46,311 bases of DNA, from contig JABLXG010000025.1 in NCBI GenBank assembly GCA_013178165.1, forward strand, positions 1 to 46,311. Reading direction: 5' to 3'. This stretch comes from Anaerolineae bacterium. GTDB taxonomy: Bacteria; Chloroflexota; Anaerolineae; Aggregatilineales; Ch27. The notes beneath the pieces were generated by a model. The model ran no database searches. It was not told the DNA's origin and was given only the letters and a program-made list of their open reading frames with translations. Numbering within the stretch: position 1 is the stretch's first letter; each line of letters begins with the position of its first letter. Below, in pieces: positions 44,852 to 46,311 of this stretch. Position numbers and translations under genes: made by a program.

Positions 44852-46126
44852 CTAGAAGCGGCTGTCCAGCCAGGCCAGGAAGTTCTCATTGAGGTCAGCA
44901 AAGCGCATGCCCAGCGCGGATGGCGTCGCTTCCTCCGGTGACGTGCCAGCCAGGGTGCGCAACCAGGCATTGCATGCCGCCTGTCCGTAGGTTTCGCTGA
45001 CGTAAGCCAGCAGCGCGTATCCCTGCAACCGGGCGAGATCGCTCAGGTCCGCCGCCAGCGGGCCGGGGGCGGCCAGGCTATCCCAGGCCGCCAGGCCTCC
45101 GGCCCGGCGACGCTCCTGTAACTGGAGAAGGCGAGCGTTGCGGTCAGCCTGCGTCCGGTAACGGGCCGCGACAGCTTCAGCCGCTCCCTCCAGCGCCCAG
45201 ACCGGGAGAGTGCCGGAAGCCCCCGCGGCCAGGTCAAGCAGGGTGTAGCGAGCCAGGAGATAGGCGAGCGTCGCCTCATCAGCGCCCGCTGTTCCGCCAG
45301 CGCCCGCTGTTCCGCCAGCGCCCGCTGCTTCGTCAGAGTCCGCAACCACGATCTTGATCGCCTCACCCGGCATGCTCCAGCCGTCAGTCGCCGCCGTGAG
45401 ACTCAACCGGGTGGTGGCGATCAGCGCCCAGGGATGGTCATAGAGCTTGACTTCCAGCGGCCCGGCGGGTACATGATCCAGTGTCTGCGTCACCTGCGCG
45501 TAAATGTCCGGCAGGAAGGCCGCGACCGCTGCGGCGGGTGCTTCCAGGCCGGGCAAGGCCCGCACCAGCAATGGCCCGGCTTCAAGCGCCGCCGCCCAGC
45601 CCTCCCCGGCGTAGCGCCACTGGCCATCCGCCCCCCGCGTGAAACGAGCCGGGAAATCCGCGCCCCGGCTGGTCTGGAGGTCGGCCAGGGTGCTCCAGGT
45701 CATGGAGAAGCTGGCGCTGGCCGTCTGACCATCGGCGGCCAGTGTCAGGTTGCGGATCGCCAGGGTGAAGCGCAGGACCACGCCTGGCGCAGCCCAGTCA
45801 TCAACCCAGCGGCGCTGTTCCAGAGCAAAGATCGGGTCGGAAAGATCGACCAGGGCCAGGTAGGCGGCGCGGTCGCGCCGCAGCACGGCGCTCTGCAGGG
45901 CATCCACCAGCCGGGCGATCGCCGCGGCGGAATCTGCAACAGCCAGCGGCGTGAGCGTAGGCGCGGCGGTAGGAATCGGGGATGGGAAGAGCGCCGCAGC
46001 GGTGGCCGGTAGCGCCGGATCGGGGGTCAGCGTTGGGGCGGAATCGGGGTCCACGCCACAGGCGGCCAGGAATACCAGCAGTGCCAGGGGTGCGGCCCGG
46101 CGGGCGATAGCGTGCAGCACGCGCAT
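44852..46126 (-). CDS. Lipoprotein with degenerate peptidase-MA-like segment
   Basis: This 424-residue protein has a lipoprotein signal with lipobox LAAC (Cys23). A threonine/proline-rich stretch (about 27-60) follows. The remainder resembles proteins with peptidase-MA-like domains: LPVWALEGAAEAVAARY near residues 305-320 mirrors the PxWLxEGLAEY block. The upstream segment that should hold HExxH reads YLLARYTLLDL, so the zinc site is missing and the protein is probably not an active metallopeptidase. A GGTAGA repeat lies just before it (18-bp DNA repeat at 45281-45327). AAGGA lies 7 nt before the ATG. Confidence 0.75.
   Translation of the reverse strand: MRVLHAIARRAAPLALLVFLAACGVDPDSAPTLTPDPALPATAAALFPSPIPTAAPTLTPLAVADSAAAIARLVDALQSAVLRRDRAAYLALVDLSDPIFALEQRRWVDDWAAPGVVLRFTLAIRNLTLAADGQTASASFSMTWSTLADLQTSRGADFPARFTRGADGQWRYAGEGWAAALEAGPLLVRALPGLEAPAAAVAAFLPDIYAQVTQTLDHVPAGPLEVKLYDHPWALIATTRLSLTAATDGWSMPGEAIKIVVADSDEAAGAGGTAGAGGTAGADEATLAYLLARYTLLDLAAGASGTLPVWALEGAAEAVAARYRTQADRNARLLQLQERRRAGGLAAWDSLAAPGPLAADLSDLARLQGYALLAYVSETYGQAACNAWLRTLAGTSPEEATPSALGMRFADLNENFLAWLDSRF
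45281..45327. repeat. 18-bp tandem repeat in the lipoprotein gene
   Basis: AGCGCCCGCTGTTCCGCC occurs at 45281-45298 and 45299-45316, then partly at 45317-45327, coding GGTAGA on the minus strand. Confidence 0.85.
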
Positions 46127-46168
46127 AAAGCAATCCTTGCCGGTCGGGAAGATGATCGACGGGCGTCA

Positions 46169-46174
46169 ATCATA
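46169..46174 (-). promoter_or_regulatory. -10-like element of the lipoprotein gene
   Basis: TATGAT on the minus strand lies about 43 nt upstream of the lipoprotein ATG. Confidence 0.35.
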
Positions 46175-46219
46175 CCACGCCGGGTAGGGCAATCGCATGT
46201 GAAACTCTAATGTAGGACA

Positions 46220-46249
46220 ATGGCAGCCAAACGACAAGGAGGCTGCCAT
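46220..46249 (+). promoter_or_regulatory. Stem-loop over the transposase start codon
   Basis: ATGGCAGCC (46220-46228) pairs perfectly with GGCTGCCAT (46241-46249). The AAGGAGG ribosome site (46236-46242) lies in the loop and stem edge, and the first two bases of the start codon are in the stem. Confidence 0.6.
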
Positions 46250-46311
46250 GCTACCCGAAACGAGCTTGCTCGCATACTTTGCAGACCTGGAAGACCCGCG
46301 CAATGACCATC
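46248..46311 (+). CDS. ISAs1-like (H-repeat) transposase, 5' fragment cut by window end
   Basis: Only the first 21 codons are present. The start LLAYFADLEDPRNDH matches the conserved N-terminal block of ISAs1-family, H-repeat-associated DDE transposases (the region before the catalytic domain, with F-x-x-L-x-DPR). AAGGAGG lies 5 nt before the ATG. The left inverted repeat of the element could not be located with confidence between 46180 and 46247. The gene cannot be judged intact from here. Confidence 0.7.
   Translation, partial: MLPETSLLAYFADLEDPRNDH

Overview
The window is a GC-rich bacterial chromosome segment that most resembles a member of the Chloroflexota, probably Anaerolineae-like. 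This is inferred from the gene mix and protein styles: a proline/threonine-tailed secreted M1 peptidase, an LCP protein with a long proline-rich cytosolic head, several GT-C membrane proteins and a ClC–CBS–TrkA-C channel. No rRNA or tRNA gene was seen. The window holds about 31 genes, mostly housekeeping, surface/envelope and hydrolase functions, and ends in the first codons of an IS transposase.

Layout. 1–437 is a promoter plus a leader with two coupled tiny reading frames ahead of an ABC-F ATPase (438–2444), followed on the same strand by a nucleotidyltransferase-fold protein and an M24 Xaa-Pro peptidase. 4688–9913 is minus strand: a GNAT acetyltransferase and gatB, then a three-gene signalling unit read in the order response regulator, SAM methyltransferase, membrane histidine kinase. 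9914–10831 is a long non-coding gap with a 217-bp MITE-like element and one tiny possible gene. Next come holB and a LipM-like lipoyl/octanoyl transferase (minus), a divergent LCP protein (plus), and a minus-strand block of M1 peptidase, GH-A glycosidase, radA, S10 carboxypeptidase-like protein and GH20 hexosaminidase. 22997–25948 (plus) encodes an aldo/keto-reductase-like TIM-barrel protein and a GT-C membrane protein. 25968–29359 (minus) encodes a radical-SAM/HhH DNA-repair-type protein, a PEBP-family protein, a small nucleotidyltransferase and a cytidine-deaminase-fold enzyme.

29532–37343 is a polysaccharide-type region: one CgeB-like and three GT4-like glycosyltransferases, a ClC channel translationally overlapping the first GT4 gene, and an extended-SDR sugar epimerase. 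37361–40668 (minus) carries an M23 peptidase, a polytopic membrane protein and an AI-2E-family transporter. 40915–44845 (plus) carries a GT-C membrane protein, a patatin-like lipase and a zinc-ribbon/NUDIX/GNAT fusion. A lipoprotein with a degenerate peptidase-MA-like segment (minus) and the start of an ISAs1-like transposase close the window.

The most notable signals are regulatory. (1) A LexA-type GAAC-N4-GTTC palindrome sits between the -35 and -10 of the radical-SAM/HhH gene, whose predicted transcript is leaderless, and a related palindrome abuts the -10 of radA. (2) An 81-bp promoter plus 5'-hairpin cassette is duplicated ahead of two neighbouring genes, with the changes falling in the hairpin loop or forming a G·U wobble. 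(3) A MITE-like element has 23-bp terminal inverted repeats and a flanking 8-bp repeat. (4) A stem-loop encloses the ribosome site and start codon of the transposase. (5) The ABC-F gene has a coupled uORF leader. No CRISPR array or recognisable defence system was found.
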